Source: Manihot esculenta
Taxonomy: Eukaryota; Streptophyta; Magnoliopsida; Malpighiales; Euphorbiaceae
Assembly (NCBI RefSeq): GCF_001659605.2
Contig: NC_035171.2
Location: 29,243,825 to 29,307,824 of the forward strand
DNA: 64,000 bases
Direction: 5' to 3'
Below are positions 46,582 through 58,770 of the stretch, piece by piece. Made by a program: the position numbers and the translations under genes. The notes below the pieces were generated by a model. The model made no database searches. It was not told the DNA's origin and was given only the letters and a program-made list of their open reading frames with translations. Every line of letters begins with the position of its first letter. Position 1 is the first letter of the stretch.

Positions 46582-48871
46582 TGTAACGACCCCAAAATGG
46601 ACCGTCACCGGCGCTAGGATTCAGGTCGGCTTAAGGCCGTCAGAACCCGTAGCAAGCCTGCTATACTCCCTGTATACCTGTAAATCTCATATATGATCAT
46701 ACATTTTATGTGAAAATAAAAACTCTTTTCTGTACTACGGCTTAACCTGTGCATGCACTATCTCTGTACTCTGTACTCTGTACTCTATACTCTGTACTCT
46801 GTATTCTGTACCCCTGACTAGAGCTTGCTCTAGATGGGTTAACTCATACCTGTTAAGCCTGGTTTTTCACATACTCTGTAAAACAGTTATATAAACAAAC
46901 CATGTGTACAAAAGATTTACAACACAAATATAACTAAGTCAAGCACAACTCTAACTTTACATAACTGTTACATCTCTTTAATATTACATGTCCACAATAG
47001 TCTATTACAAATCTCTTTACTCTTTCCGTACTCTGCTGGACTTTCCTTGAACACTGTACACTGAACCTGCAAGACTGGGGTTAAGGGAGTGGGATGAGCT
47101 CTATAGCCCAGTGAGTAGAACAGTAAAACAGGTCATTAAAATATGATCTTATGGAATGCATCATATCACAGACAATTCACATCAAGGATAAACCTGTCAC
47201 CACATAGTCCCAGTAACTGTTCCGTGCCAGGCCGTAGACTGGGGTCCTGGTCTTCCTGTATTGTATATGTATATGTGTATATAACACTTGTACTTACCAT
47301 TTGCCAGAGCGTAGACTGGGCACCTGGTCTTTACTATACCTGCCAGGCCGTAGAATGGGGTCCTGGACTTTCTATACTTGCCAGGCCGTAGATTGGGGTC
47401 CTGGACTTCCTGTCTAGAACTATTGGATCATTCAGCATTCACCCACATCAACAAATAACTATGCAATGCAACATATTCGTGGATGTTAATGCAAACAACC
47501 TACTGCATACTTATGATGCATGACTGATGCTAAAAGCATTCAATGTCTCAATTAAAAATGAGTAGTAAGTTTAGTTCCACTCACTTTTGGCTGTATGGAT
47601 TGACTCTGCAGGCTCTGTAAACTCTGGAGCAGTACTCACTGCTGCTCTCTCTGGTTCCTCTGGTCTGTGTAGGCACAAATAAACTCAAATGAGGGACCAA
47701 AACTAGCTTATGACCAACACTATTAAACTCCCCAAGAATCCCCTTAAACTCACTCAAACATCCATGCAAAGCATGCAAAAGAAGGCTGGACAGGACACTT
47801 TCAGCGGCAGGTTCAGCGGCCGAAAGTCCTCTCCAGAGACGAAACTCATGCACCTTCGGCGGCCGAATCTCAACTTTCGGCAGCCGAACCCTTTCGGGGG
47901 CAAGGTTCGGAGGCTGAAAGGCACTCCAGAGACGAAAGTCTCTAACCTTTGGTGGCACCTTTGGTTGTCGAAACTCCCCTCCAGAGCCGAAAGTCCAAAG
48001 GCTCGGGGGCAAGCTTAGGCAACCGAAGCCACCTCCTCAGCACATTCGGCGGCCGAACCATTCTTCGGCGGCCGAAGCTGGGTTCATCAACAAGGCAGAA
48101 CCTTGCTCTGCCTCACGCCAAAAGGTACCAAACTCTCCCAAACTCAAACATCTCAATTCCTCAACTTGCATACACCCAAGTATATGCTCAAAGGGGTCAG
48201 AAACTACCTAAAAACCCCAACAACACAAAACATATACCACATAAACATGCTTTTACCAACAAAACACCAAAAGCCTCTCTTTTACCCTAATCATGCAACT
48301 CTACCCCAAAACCTAAAAAATCTTCCATAAATCATGAAAACAAGTTCAGGATCTTCCCTTACCTCTTGAAACCAAGAAGATGAACGATCCTAACGTGGAG
48401 TTTTGGAGCAACTCTCCTTCAAACTCTCCAAACTTCAAAACTTTGTGTTTTTATCTCAAAACCTTTAAAATACCATAAAAATCAATCAAACCTTTGCATG
48501 ATGTAATAAAAACATGAAGAAAACTCAAAAAGGACAGGGTCTCACCTCAGAAAGTGAAAGAAACGGCAGTACTTATCCGTTCAACCGACTGAGGGCCTTT
48601 TATAGGTAGCTGGCCAGACCACCTTCGGCGGCCTATCGTGAAACTGAAAGCCATGCATGTTCGGCGGCCGAATGTCACCTTTGGCGGCCAAACCTGGCTT
48701 TTCTGCCTTGGTTCTTTTCTTTCAAAAGCTTAGTTCCATTTAACTTGAAACCATAAAAACATACTTCATGATTTTAGAAAAACATAAAGCCTACCCGTCT
48801 ACCGAATGCCGACATCCTGGATTCCACCGGATGACAGGAATTCCGATGTCGGACTCGAGACGGGTATTACA
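46582..48871 (-). repeat. Gypsy-1 3' LTR
   Basis: 2,290 bp with TG...CA ends. It contains the heptamer array (7 copies at 46762-46810), the GCCAGGCCGTAG tandem units at about 47226-47410, and TTCGGCGGCCGAA-type motifs at about 47807-48078 and 48622-48690. Confidence 0.95.
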
Positions 48872-48887
48872 TTCTCCCCCCCTTAAG
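48872..48887 (-). promoter_or_regulatory. Gypsy-1 polypurine tract
   Basis: The minus strand reads AAGGGGGGGAGAA immediately before the 3' LTR, the expected primer site for plus-strand DNA synthesis. Confidence 0.85.
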
Positions 48888-48946
48888 ACCATGCGTCCTC
48901 GAATGGTCCCTAAAACAATCAATCACACATAAGGAGGAAACTAACC

Positions 48947-50671
48947 TCAAAACAGATATGGATACTGCTAGAGCATAGCCTCTCGCGTCTCCCACGTGCA
49001 GTCCTCAAGATTATGGTGGTTCCACAGGACTTTCACCATTGGAATCTCCTTGTTCCTTAACTGCCTGATATGTGTGTCCAGAATCCGCACTGGCTGCTCT
49101 ATATAGGTGAGATCTCCAAGGACCTCCACATCAGGCTCACTCAGGACCTGATTCGGATCTGACACAAACTGCCGTAGTATAGAAACATGAAATACCGGGT
49201 GAATTCTCTCCAGAGAAGTAGGTAAATCCAGCTTATACGACACATTTCCGATCCTCTGCAAAATCTCAAAGGGTCCAATGTACCGTGGAGCTAATTTACC
49301 TTTCTTCCCAAAACGAACCACTCCTTTCATTGGAGACACTTTCAGCAATACCATACTACCCTCCTGAAACTCTATCTGCTTTCTGCACACGTCTGCATAG
49401 CTTTTCTGTCTACTCTGAGCTGTTCTAATCCTTTCTCTGATCATAAGTACTGTTCTACTGGTAATCTCTACTAACTCTGGCCCTGCAAGAGTCTTCTCTC
49501 CTACCTCTTCCCAGCAAACAGGTGATCTGCACTTTCTCCCATACAACGCTTCATAAGGAGCCATCTCGATGCTAGCATGATGACTGTTATTGTAGGCAAA
49601 TTCCACCAGAGGTAGATGCTGCCTCCAAGAACCGCCAAAGTCTAACACACACATTCTAAGCATATCTTCAATCCAAGAACCGCCAAAGTCTAACACACAC
49701 ATTCTGAGCATATCTTCAATGGTCTGGATGGTCCTCTCTGACTGTCCATCAGTCTGCGGATGGAAAGCAGTGCTAAAATCCAACCTCGTGCCCATCGCAC
49801 TCTGCAGACTTCGCCAAAATCTAGAGGTGAACTGAGGTCCTCTGTCCGACACTATAGACACTGGAACACCATGTAATCTCACTATCTCATCCAGATATAC
49901 CCGTGCTAACTTATCCACAGAATAGTTACTCCTAAGTGGAATGAAATGAGCAGATTTCGTGAGTCTGTCCACAATCACCCATATAGAGTCTATCCTGTTG
50001 GACGCTGCCGGTAAGCCCACTACAAAATCCATAGCTATATTCTCCCATTTTCATTCTGGAATCGGCAGTGGGTTAAGCATTCCAGCCGGCTTCTGATGTT
50101 TCAGTTTCACCCTCTGACAAACCTCACAGGCTGTCACGAACTGCGCCACTTCTTTCTTCATGGCTGGCCACCAATATACCCTCTTCAGATCCTGATACAT
50201 CTTGGTGGCTCCTGAGTGAACACTATACCTTGCATTATGAGCTTCCCTCATAATGTCTTCTTTCAGACTGCTACTAGCTGGTACACAAAGTCGACTCCCA
50301 TAGCGAAGGATCCCTTTGCTGTCAAATCTGAATTCTGTACTGTTGCCTGACTTCACCGTCCTGGCAAGTTTCATCAGCTCTGGGTCCTCGTGCTGTTTCT
50401 GAGCTATCTGCTCCAGAAACACAGGTGTCACTCTCATCTGTGCTATCAACGCACTCGTACCAGACAACTCTAGCTGTAACCCTTCCTCAATGAGCTTATA
50501 AAGCTCCATCACTATTGGTCTTCGCTCTGCTGCTATATGGGATAAACTGCCTAGTGACTTTCGGCTTAGGGCATCTGCCACAACATTTGCCTTACCTGGA
50601 TGATACTGGATCATACAATCATAATCACTGAGCAATTCTACCCATCTTCTCTGCCTCAAATTTAGCTCTCT
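48947..50671 (-). pseudogene. Gypsy-1 integrase with chromodomain-like C-terminus
   Basis: The coding strand shows the end of RNase H ([28 protein letters not shown]) and the HHCC zinc-binding region ([17 protein letters not shown] then CEVCQRVK). The DDE core follows: first Asp in MDFVVGLP, second in [12 protein letters not shown], Glu in [10 protein letters not shown]. The tail has a [17 protein letters not shown] motif and a chromodomain-type end. Stops are at 50051-50053 (a Trp codon in Gypsy-2) and 48968-48970 (a Gln codon in Gypsy-2); the original end is the TGA at 48947-48949. A 48-bp in-frame duplication lies between the second Asp and the rest of the core. In the family this enzyme inserts element cDNA, and the chromodomain steers it to chromatin. 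Confidence 0.9.
49625..49720 (-). repeat. 48-bp tandem duplication inside the integrase
   Basis: Two 48-bp copies (49625-49672 and 49673-49720) differ at one base (TTCTAAG versus TTCTGAG) and duplicate the 16-residue segment [16 protein letters not shown]. Gypsy-2 has a single copy, so the duplication is specific to this copy or its sublineage. Confidence 0.95.
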
Positions 50672-51883
50672 CTAGCTCAAGATGTACTGTAAACTCTTGT
50701 GATCAGTGAAGATCTCGCATTTAACCTCGTAGAGATAATGCCTCCACATCTTGAGTGCAAAGATAACTGCTGCCATCTCTAGGTCATGGGTGGGGTAATT
50801 CAACTCGTGCTTCTTCAACTGTCTAGAAGCATAAGCAATCACCCTATTACTCTGCATCAAAACACAACCCAATCCCACTCGAGACGCATCACAGAACATT
50901 GTGAAATCCTCATTACTAACAGGCAGAGCTAGCACTGGTGCTGATGTCAATCTCCGCTTGAGCTCCTCAAAGCTCTCTTCGCACTGGTCTGACCAGACAA
51001 ACTTCTGGTTTTTCTGAGTCAGTTTGGTCATAGGAGCAGCTATCTTCGAGAAGTCCTGAACGAACCTCCTGTAGTAACCTGCCAGTCCCAAAAAGCTTTT
51101 AATCTCAGTCACTGTAGTGGGTCTGGGCCAGTTAGCTTCAGCCTCTATCTTCTTGGGGTCTACCTTAATCCCTTCTGCTGATACCACGTGTCCCAAGAAG
51201 GAAATGCTCCTCAACCAAAACTCACACTTAGAGAACTTAGCATACAAACCATGCTCTCTCAGTGTCTGCAGAATTATCCTCAGATGCTGGGCATGCTCCT
51301 CTGCATCTCTGGAATACACTAAGATATCATCGATGAAAACAATGACAAAGTGATCCAGAAACTCGCTGAAAACTCTATTCATGAGATCCATGAATGCTGC
51401 AGGGGCGTTAGTCAACCCGAACGGCATCACTAAGAACTCATAATGACCATATCTGGTCTTGAAAGCTATCTTTGGCACATCTGCCTCTCTGACTCTCAAC
51501 TGATGATACCCGGATCTCAGATCTATTTTAGAGAAACAACCCGCTCCAGCTAGCTGGTCGAATAGATCATCAATCCGAGATAACGGATACCTATTCTTGG
51601 TAGTGACCTTGTTCAACTGTCTGTAGTCGATACAAAGTCTGAGGGATCCATCTTTCTTTCTGACAAAGAGCACTGGAGCACCCCAAGGTGAGGTACTAGG
51701 GCGGATGAAACCCTTATCTACCAAATCCTGCAACTGCTTTTTCAACTCTTGTAATTCTGCTGGTGCCATCCTGTAGGGAGGAATAGAGATAGGTCTGGTA
51801 TCAGGCAGCACTTCAATTTCAAACTCTATCTCCCTATCAGGTGGTAGTCCTGGTAAGTCGTCTGGGAACACATCTGGGAATTC
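50672..51883 (-). pseudogene. Gypsy-1 reverse transcriptase and RNase H
   Basis: Begins [22 protein letters not shown] motifs are in order: [58 protein letters not shown] and the catalytic [13 protein letters not shown] connection follows, then RNase H ([47 protein letters not shown]). The frame ends at a TAG at 50672-50674 where Gypsy-2 reads Gln. The TGA at 51884-51886 precedes it. In the family, RT copies the element RNA into DNA and RNase H degrades the RNA strand. Confidence 0.92.
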
Positions 51884-52540
51884 TCAAACTACTGGTACTG
51901 TGGCTGGTTCCTTAACCTGACTGTCTAGCTCTCTCACATGAGCTAGAAACCCCTGACAACCCCTCCTAAGCAAACGACGAGCCTGAAGGGCTGAAATCAA
52001 ACCTCTGGGTGTACCTCTCCTGTCTCCTCTGAAGACACACTCTGACCCATCCTGGTCTCTGAGACTCACTACCTTCTCTCTGCAGTCCAAGGTTGTACCA
52101 TACGCAGATAACCAATCCATCCTTAGAATGACATCAAAATCTGTCAAGTCTAGAACCACAAGGTCAGCTGGAAGGCATCTACCCTCTATGAACACTAGAC
52201 TGAAACGACAGAATGACACTGCCACTGATGGGTCACACTTGGGTCCACTGACCCAGAGAGGATACGCTAACTCAGAAATGATCAAACCCAATCTCTCTAT
52301 GGCTCTCGACGCAATAAAGGAATGAGAAGCACCGGGGTCCATCAAAGCATACACATCAGAATACCCTATGATGAGATTACCTGACACCACTGTGTTCGAC
52401 GTGTTAGCCTCCTCCTGTGTCACAGTGAAAATCCGTGCTGGGGCTATCGGATTTCCACCTCGGGAACCTGCTGCTGAAGTAGAGGCTACCCCTCTCCCTC
52501 TACCTCTGCCACTACTCTGAGGTACGGCTGGAGCTGCTGG
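51884..52540 (-). pseudogene. Gypsy-1 aspartic protease region
   Basis: The active-site motif ALMDPGASHSFIA lies near the start of a region open from the TAG at 52541 to the TGA at 51884-51886. It is followed by DLTDFDVILRMDWLSAYG and a C-terminal QARRLLRRGCQGFLAHVREL. In the family this domain cuts the gag-pol polyprotein. Motif DPG is normal for plant gypsy proteases, where DSG or DPG occur. Confidence 0.88.
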
Positions 52541-53953
52541 CTATACTATACTGCCTGAACTCATCTGCTGGGATGGTGCAAATGTCACCTGAGGACAATC
52601 CCGAGCAAAATGCCCTTCCTGTCCACACCTATAACAGGCTGAAGATCCCAACTGACAAGCTCCCTTGTGTGGTCTCCCACATCTTCTACATACTGAACTG
52701 CTTGCGCCAGAGCTTGCACCACTACCTATTCCCAGACCAGACTTGAGTTTATTCCAGAACTTACTCTTTGTTCCTTTTGCCTTTTCCCATCTTTTGCTAC
52801 CTAACATTGCTACACTGGGGGCCTTCGACCCCGAAGCCTGTGCCCTCGACCCCGAAGCCTATGCCCTCGACTGTCTCTGAATATTGGCACTTGCTTCCAT
52901 TTTCCTGACTGCGTCCACTATAGAGTGAAAACTCTCCTTTTCTGCTGGAAGGATCAAGGAAGAATACCTGGGATGCAATCTCATAGTATATCTCCTTGCC
53001 TTCTTCTGATCAGTATCATAGGCTTGACCCACATACTGAAGCAAATCCAGGAACTTATCTGTAAACTCGTCAACACTCATCTCGTATGTCTGTCTCAACT
53101 GCTCAAATTCTATTACTTTCATCTACCGAGAGCTATCAGGAAAAGCCCACCCTGCAAACTCATTGGCGAACTCTCCCCACGACATGCTGTCAATCCTGGG
53201 CTCTATATAATTCTTGAACCATTCTCAAGCTTTCTTACACTTAAGTGTAAACCCCGCCATTTCTATGGCTCTGCTATCATCTGCTCCCAATTCACTGGTT
53301 ATCATCCTAACTGATCTGAGGTATTCAAATGGATCATCTCCCGGATTGAATTTAGGCGCATCCAATTTCAAATACTCTGTCATTTGCACCTTACCTCCAG
53401 ATGAGCTAGGTTGATGTCTAGGGATAACAGGAGCTACTGGTTCTGGTTGTGGTGGTGAAGGTACTGGTTCATTTAGCTCTGGGTGTGCTGCACTTGAATG
53501 GGTAGGGGAAGGTGGATACATAGGATATGGTGGGTAATAGTGAGGATAAGGCATATAAGGCATATATGGCATGTATGTAGGATATGGGGCAAAACTAGAG
53601 TATTCCGACATACCTCCCATCGGATACCCTGGGTCCTGAGGAAAGGATGAATAGTCAAAACCTGAGGCCTGGGCGCCTCCCTGCGACTCTCCCAGACCTT
53701 CTTCAGATCTGCCTACACTCATGCTGTCATCTATAGACTGGTCAATCTCCATAGCCTCCCTCACTTCCTCTGATCTTCCTCCTCTAACTGTACCTCTTCT
53801 GCTCTCGTCTACAAACCTTCTAGGGTCTATTGACGTACCTTCCCTGCTAGATCTCTGAGACCTTGCCCTTGGCAATGCAGGAGGACGAGCAGCTGTTCTC
53901 TCACTATCTGGTGGGACTCCAGTCAATCGAGCTGATCGACGAGTTCCTCGCAT
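52541..53953 (-). pseudogene. Gypsy-1 gag
   Basis: The start is the ATG at 53953 (MRGTRRSARLTGVPPD). A proline/tyrosine-rich stretch follows (repeated MPYMPY at about 53560), then the retrotransposon gag domain (APKFNPGDDPFEYLRSVRMI, MKVIEFEQLRQTYEMSVDEF) and a CCHC knuckle CYRCGQEGHFARDC at about 52610. Four in-frame stops interrupt it: TGA at 53225-53227, TAG at 53123-53125, TAG at 52859-52861 and TAG at 52541-52543. In the family, gag forms the virus-like particle and binds RNA. Confidence 0.88.
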
Positions 53954-54159
53954 CTTAACTCTGGAAAACAACACATAACATAGCAACTCAGTATATACAC
54001 AGCAGATATCACTATTGCACATGCATATCATGGCATCTTATAGCATCAATAGACAGGACTCAACATCCTATCCTAGTGGACATGATTCCCTATTGTGCTT
54101 GACTTCCTCTAACCTCTATGAGCCCGACACTCTCTCTATAGGTCCGATCGTGTGAACCT

Positions 54160-54174
54160 AGAGCACTTATACCA
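54160..54174 (-). promoter_or_regulatory. Gypsy-1 primer-binding site
   Basis: Three bases after the 5' LTR the minus strand reads TGGTATAAGTGCT, matching 10 of 13 positions of the initiator-methionine tRNA site (TGGTATCAGAGCC) common in plant retrotransposons. Confidence 0.65.
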
Positions 54175-54177
54175 ATC

Positions 54178-56472
54178 TGTAACGACCCCAAAATGGACCG
54201 TCACCGGCACTAGGATTCAGGTCGGCTTAAGGCCGCCAGAACCCGTAGCAAGCCTGCTATACTCTCTGTATACCTATAAATCTCATACATGATCATACAT
54301 TTTCTGTGAAAATAAAAACTCTTTTCTGTACCACGGCTTAACCTGTGCATGCACTATCTCTGTACTCTATACTATGTACTCTGTACTCTGTACCCCTGAC
54401 TAGAGCTTGCTCTAGATGGGTTAACTCATACCTGTTAAGCCTGGTTTTTCACATATTCTGTAAAACAGTTATATAAACAGACCATGTGTACAAAAGATTT
54501 ACAACACAAATATAACTAAGTCAAGCACAACTCTAACTTTACACAACTGTTATATCTCTTTAATATTACATGTCCACAATAGTCTATTACAAATCTCTTT
54601 ACTCTTTCCATACTCTGCTGGACTTTCCCTGTACACTGTACACTGAACCTGCAAGACTGGGGTTAAGGGAGTGGGATGAGCTCTATAGCCCAGTGAGTAG
54701 AACAGTAAAACAGGTCATTAAAACATGATCTTATGGAATGCATCATATCACAGACAATTCACATCAAGGATAAACCTGTCACCACATAATCCCAGTAACT
54801 GTTCCGTGCCAGGCCGTAGACTGGGGTCCTGGTCTTCCTGTACTGTATATGTATATGTGTATATAACACCTGTACTTACCATTTGCCAGGGCGTAGACTG
54901 GGCACCTGGTCTTTACTATACCTGCCAGGCCGTAGAATGGGGTCCTGGACTTTCTATACTTGCCAGGCCGTAGATTGGGGTCCTGGACTTCCTGTCTAGA
55001 ACTATTGGATCATTCAGCATTCACCCACATCAACAAATAACTATGCAATGCAACATATTCATGGATGCTAATGCAAACAACCTACTGCATACTCATGATG
55101 CATGACTGATGCTAAAAGCATTCAATGTCTCAATTAAAAACGAGTAGTAAGTTTAGTTCCACTCACCTTTGGCTGTCTGGACTGACTCTGCAGGCTCTGT
55201 AAACTCTGGAGCAGTACTCACTGCTGCTCTCTCTGGTTCCTCTGGTCTGTGTAGGCACAGATAAACTCAAATGAGGGACCAAAACTAGCTTATGACCAAC
55301 ACTATTAAACTCCCCAAGAATCCCCTTAAACTCACTCAAACATCCATGCAAAGCATGCAAAAGAAGGCTGGACAGGACACTTTCGGCGGCAGGTTCGGCG
55401 GCCGAAAGTCCTCTCCAGAGACGAAACTCATGCACCTTCGGCGGCCGAATCTCAACTTTCGGCAGCCGAACCCTTTCGGGGGCAAGGTTCGGAGGCTGAA
55501 AGGCACTCCAGAGACGAAAGTCTCTAACCTTCGGTGGCACCTTCGGCGGCCGAAACTCCCCTCCAGAGCCGAAAGTCCAAAGGCTTGGGGGCAAGCTTAG
55601 GCAACCGAAGCCACCTCCTCAGCACATTCGGCGGCCGAACCATTCTTCGGCGGCCGAACCATTCTTCGGCGGCCGAAGCTGGGTTCATCAACAAGGCAGA
55701 ACCTTGCTCTGCCTCACGCCAAAAGGTACCAAACTCTCCCAAACTCAAACATCTCAATTCCTCAACTTGCATACACCCAAGTATATGCTCAAAGGGGTCA
55801 GAAACTACCTAAAAACCCCAACAACACAAAACATATACCACATAAACATGCTTTTACCAACAAAACACCAAAAACCTCTCTTTTATCCTAATCATGCAAC
55901 TCTACCCCAAAACCTCAAAAATCTTCCATAAATCATGAAAACAAGTTCAGGATCTTCCCTTACCTCTTGAAACCAAGAAGATGAACGATCCTAACGTGGA
56001 GTTTTGGAGCAACTCTCCTTCAAACTCTCCAAACTTTAAAACTTTGTGTTTTTATCTCAAAACCTTCAAAATACCATAAAAATCAATCAAACATTTGCAT
56101 GATGTAATAAAAACATGAAGAAAACTCAAAAAGGACAGGGTCTCACCTCAGAAAGTGAAAGAAACGGCAGTACTTATCCGTTCAACCGACTGAAGGCCTT
56201 TTATAGGTGGCTGGCCAGACCACCTTCGGCGGCCTATCGTGAAACCGAAAGCCATGCATGTTTGGCGGCCGAATGTCACCTTCGGCGGCCAAACCTGGCT
56301 TTTCTGCCTTGGTTCTTTTCTTTCAAAAGCTTAGTTCCATTTAACTTGAAACCATAAAAACATACTTCATGATTTTAGAAAAACATAAAGCCTACCCGTC
56401 TACCGAATGCCGACATCCTGGATTCCACCGGACGACAGGAATTATGATGCCGGACTCGAGCCGGGTATTACA
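54178..56472 (-). repeat. Gypsy-1 5' LTR
   Basis: 2,295 bp with TG...CA ends. Compared with the 3' LTR it has five rather than seven heptamers (54358-54392), an extra CATTCTTCGGCGGCCGAAC unit at about 55640-55665, and scattered substitutions. Near-palindromic TTCGGC motifs lie at about 55378-55680 and 56220-56290. Confidence 0.95.
56198..56205 (-). promoter_or_regulatory. LTR TATA box (Gypsy-1 5' LTR)
   Basis: The minus strand reads TATAAAAG directly after GGCCAGCCACC, the U3 promoter position conserved in all LTRs here. Confidence 0.65.
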
Positions 56473-56477
56473 GTCCT

Positions 56478-58301
56478 ACCTTGAACTGTAAAGACAAGAT
56501 AGTTAGGTTAAGAGAACAAGAAGGATCAGAAGTTGTCTTTTGAAGGGACAAGTTAGGTATGCCTAGAGGTTTGATATCTGCCTTACAGAATCATAGGGGT
56601 TTGATATCTGCCTTACAGGATCATAGGTTCTTAAGAGGGGTTATCAAGGGTTTCTTGCTCATGTTAGAGAACTAACTTCAGTGCTAGTGGTTAGAGAGTT
56701 TCTCGATATTTTCCTAGACGATCTGCTAGGTTTACCACCTGATAGGAAAATAGAGTTTGAAATTGAAGCGTTGCTAGGAACCAAACCCATCTTTATTCCT
56801 CCCTATAGGATGGCGCCTGCAAAGTTGAAAAAGCTAAAGAAATAGTTGCAAAAGTTGATAGATAAGGGTTTCATCCGACCTAGTACCTCACCTTGGGGTG
56901 CTCTAGTGTTGTTTGTGAAAAAAAAGGATGGATCCTTAAGACTTTGCATCGACTATAAACAACTGAATAAAGTTACTACTAAGAACAAATATCCTTTACC
57001 CAGGATCGATGATCTGTTTGACTAGCTAATAGGAGCTAGTTGTTTCTTCAAGATAGATTTGAGATTCGGGTATTATCAGTTGAGAATCAGAGAAGAAGAC
57101 AAACCTAAGGTAGTTTTTAAGACCATATATGGTTATTATGAGTTCTTAGTAATCTCGTTCAGGCTGACCAATGCCCATGCATCATTCATGGATCTCATGA
57201 ACAAAGTTTTTAGTTTCTAGATCATTTTGTTATTGTCTTTATTGACGATATCTTAGTGTATTCTATTCTAAAAATACAAAGAGCATGCCCATCATTTGAG
57301 GAGAGTGTTGCAGATCTTGAGAGAACACGAGTTGTAGGCCAAGTTCTTTAAATGTGAGTTCTAGTTTAGGAGTGTCTCTTTCTTAGGGCATGTACTGTCA
57401 GAAAAAGGAATCAAAGTAGACCCTAAGAAAGTAGAAGCAGTAGCTAACTGGTCTAGACCCACTACGGTAACAGAGATAAAAAACTTTTTGGGTTTGACAG
57501 GTTACTACAGGAGATTCGTTTAAGATTTCTCTAAAATAGCTGCTCCTATGACCAGGTTGACCCATAAGAATTAGAAGTTTGTTTGGTCAGGCTGGTGTGA
57601 GGAGAGTTTCCAAGAGTTAAAGAGAAGGTTCACGTTAGCACCATTGTTGGCTCTATCTATGAGTAATGAGGAATTCACAGTATTCTGTGATGCATCCCGA
57701 GTGGGACTAGGTTGTGTGTTAATGCAGAATGATAAAGTAATAGCTTATGTATCTAAATATTTGAAGAAGCACAAGTTGAATTATATTACACATAATCTAG
57801 AAATGGCAGCTATGATCATTGCACTCAAGATGTGGAGGCACTACCTATATAGGGTGAAATGCGTGATCTTTATAGATTATAAAAGTTTGCAATACATCTT
57901 GAGTCAGATAGAGTTGAACTTAAGGCAGAGGAGATGGGTAGAACTGCTTAGTAATTATGATTGCAAAATTCAGTATCATCCAGGTAAAGCAAATGTAATG
58001 GCAGATACTCTTAGCCGGAAATCACTTGGCAGTTTATTCTATATCTTAGCAGAAAGGAGACTAGTGGTGAAAGAGTTTTACAGGCTTGTTAATGAAGGCT
58101 TAAAGCTAGAGTTGTCTAGTACAGCCTTAGTGGCGCAAATGAAAATGATACTTGTATTTCTGGAACAAGTGGTACAGAAATAGCACAAAGACCTAGTGTT
58201 GGTGAAAATAGGAGGAGCAGTTCAGCAAGGTAAGAATGATGATTTTAGATTTGACAATAGAGAAATTTTCTGGTATGAAAACAGATTGCGTGTACCATAT
58301 G
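56478..58301 (+). pseudogene. Old gypsy element X: protease end, RT, RNase H (decayed)
   Basis: Continues the protease fragment from 46581. RT motifs are recognisable but mutated ([51 protein letters not shown]), with many stops and frameshifts. A longer open part, 57644-58183, holds RNase H ([14 protein letters not shown]) and the [17 protein letters not shown] segment. A 30-bp tandem duplication (GGTTTGATATCTGCCTTACA) lies at 56568-56627. X is the oldest retroelement in the cluster, since both others insert into it. It stops at 58301, where Gypsy-2 begins. Confidence 0.88.
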
Positions 58302-58770
58302 TGTAATACCCGGCTCGAGTCCGGCATCGGAATTCCTGTAGTCCGGTGGAAGCTCGGGTGTCGAAACTCTCGAGAAGGGTGAACTGTATGTTTGCTAATG
58401 TATTTTGAATTGTTTTATGGTTTGAAAGATAAAGGAAAATGAGTTTTTGCAAGAAAAGAGTTAAGGGAGAAAATGGCAAGTTCGGCCGCCGAAGGTGCCT
58501 TTCGGCCGCCGAACCTTGCATGGTTTCGGATTCACGTTTGGCCGCCGAAGGTGGTCTGGCCAGCCACCTATAAAAGGGCGCCAAGTCGGTGGAAGGATGA
58601 TATTTTGCTTCCATCTTCAGCCAGAGGTGAGTCCAACACCCTCCATAGTTGACTTTTATGATCTTGCTCAAATCTTATAAGGTTTTGAAGAGTTTTCATG
58701 TGTTTTTGAAGGTTTTGAGAGTTTTGAGCAAAAGAAACCAAGTTTTGAAGTTTGGAGAGTTGTGAGGAGA
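58302..58770 (+). repeat. Gypsy-2 5' LTR, 3'-truncated
   Basis: Starts TGTAATACCCGGCTCGAG and follows the 3' LTR until ..GTTGTGAGGAGA at 58770, after which RT-coding sequence begins. It carries TTCGGCCGCCGAA motifs at about 58481-58516 and a TATAAAAG box at 58569-58576. Confidence 0.92.

Larger units (their letters stand above)
46582..56472 (-). mobile_element. Gypsy-1: full-length Ty3/gypsy chromovirus (Tekay/Del-like), 9,891 bp
   Basis: Two LTRs in direct orientation (46582-48871 and 54178-56472), flanked by a perfect 5-bp duplication GTCCT (46577-46581 and 56473-56477). On the minus strand the order is 5' LTR, primer-binding site, gag, protease, RT, RNase H, integrase, chromodomain-like tail, polypurine tract, 3' LTR. 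Domain order and a C-terminal chromodomain-type segment (TYIEQPVRILD, then [15 protein letters not shown]) indicate a chromovirus, most like the Tekay/Del lineage. The element interrupts element X. Its gag-pol frame carries eight stops, so it is non-autonomous. LTRs differ at scattered positions plus small repeat-number changes, so it is not a very recent insertion. Confidence 0.95.

Noticed and set aside
46411..46617. Stand-alone 68-codon gene
   Set aside because: It is the old element X protease fragment reading a few codons into the Gypsy-1 LTR.
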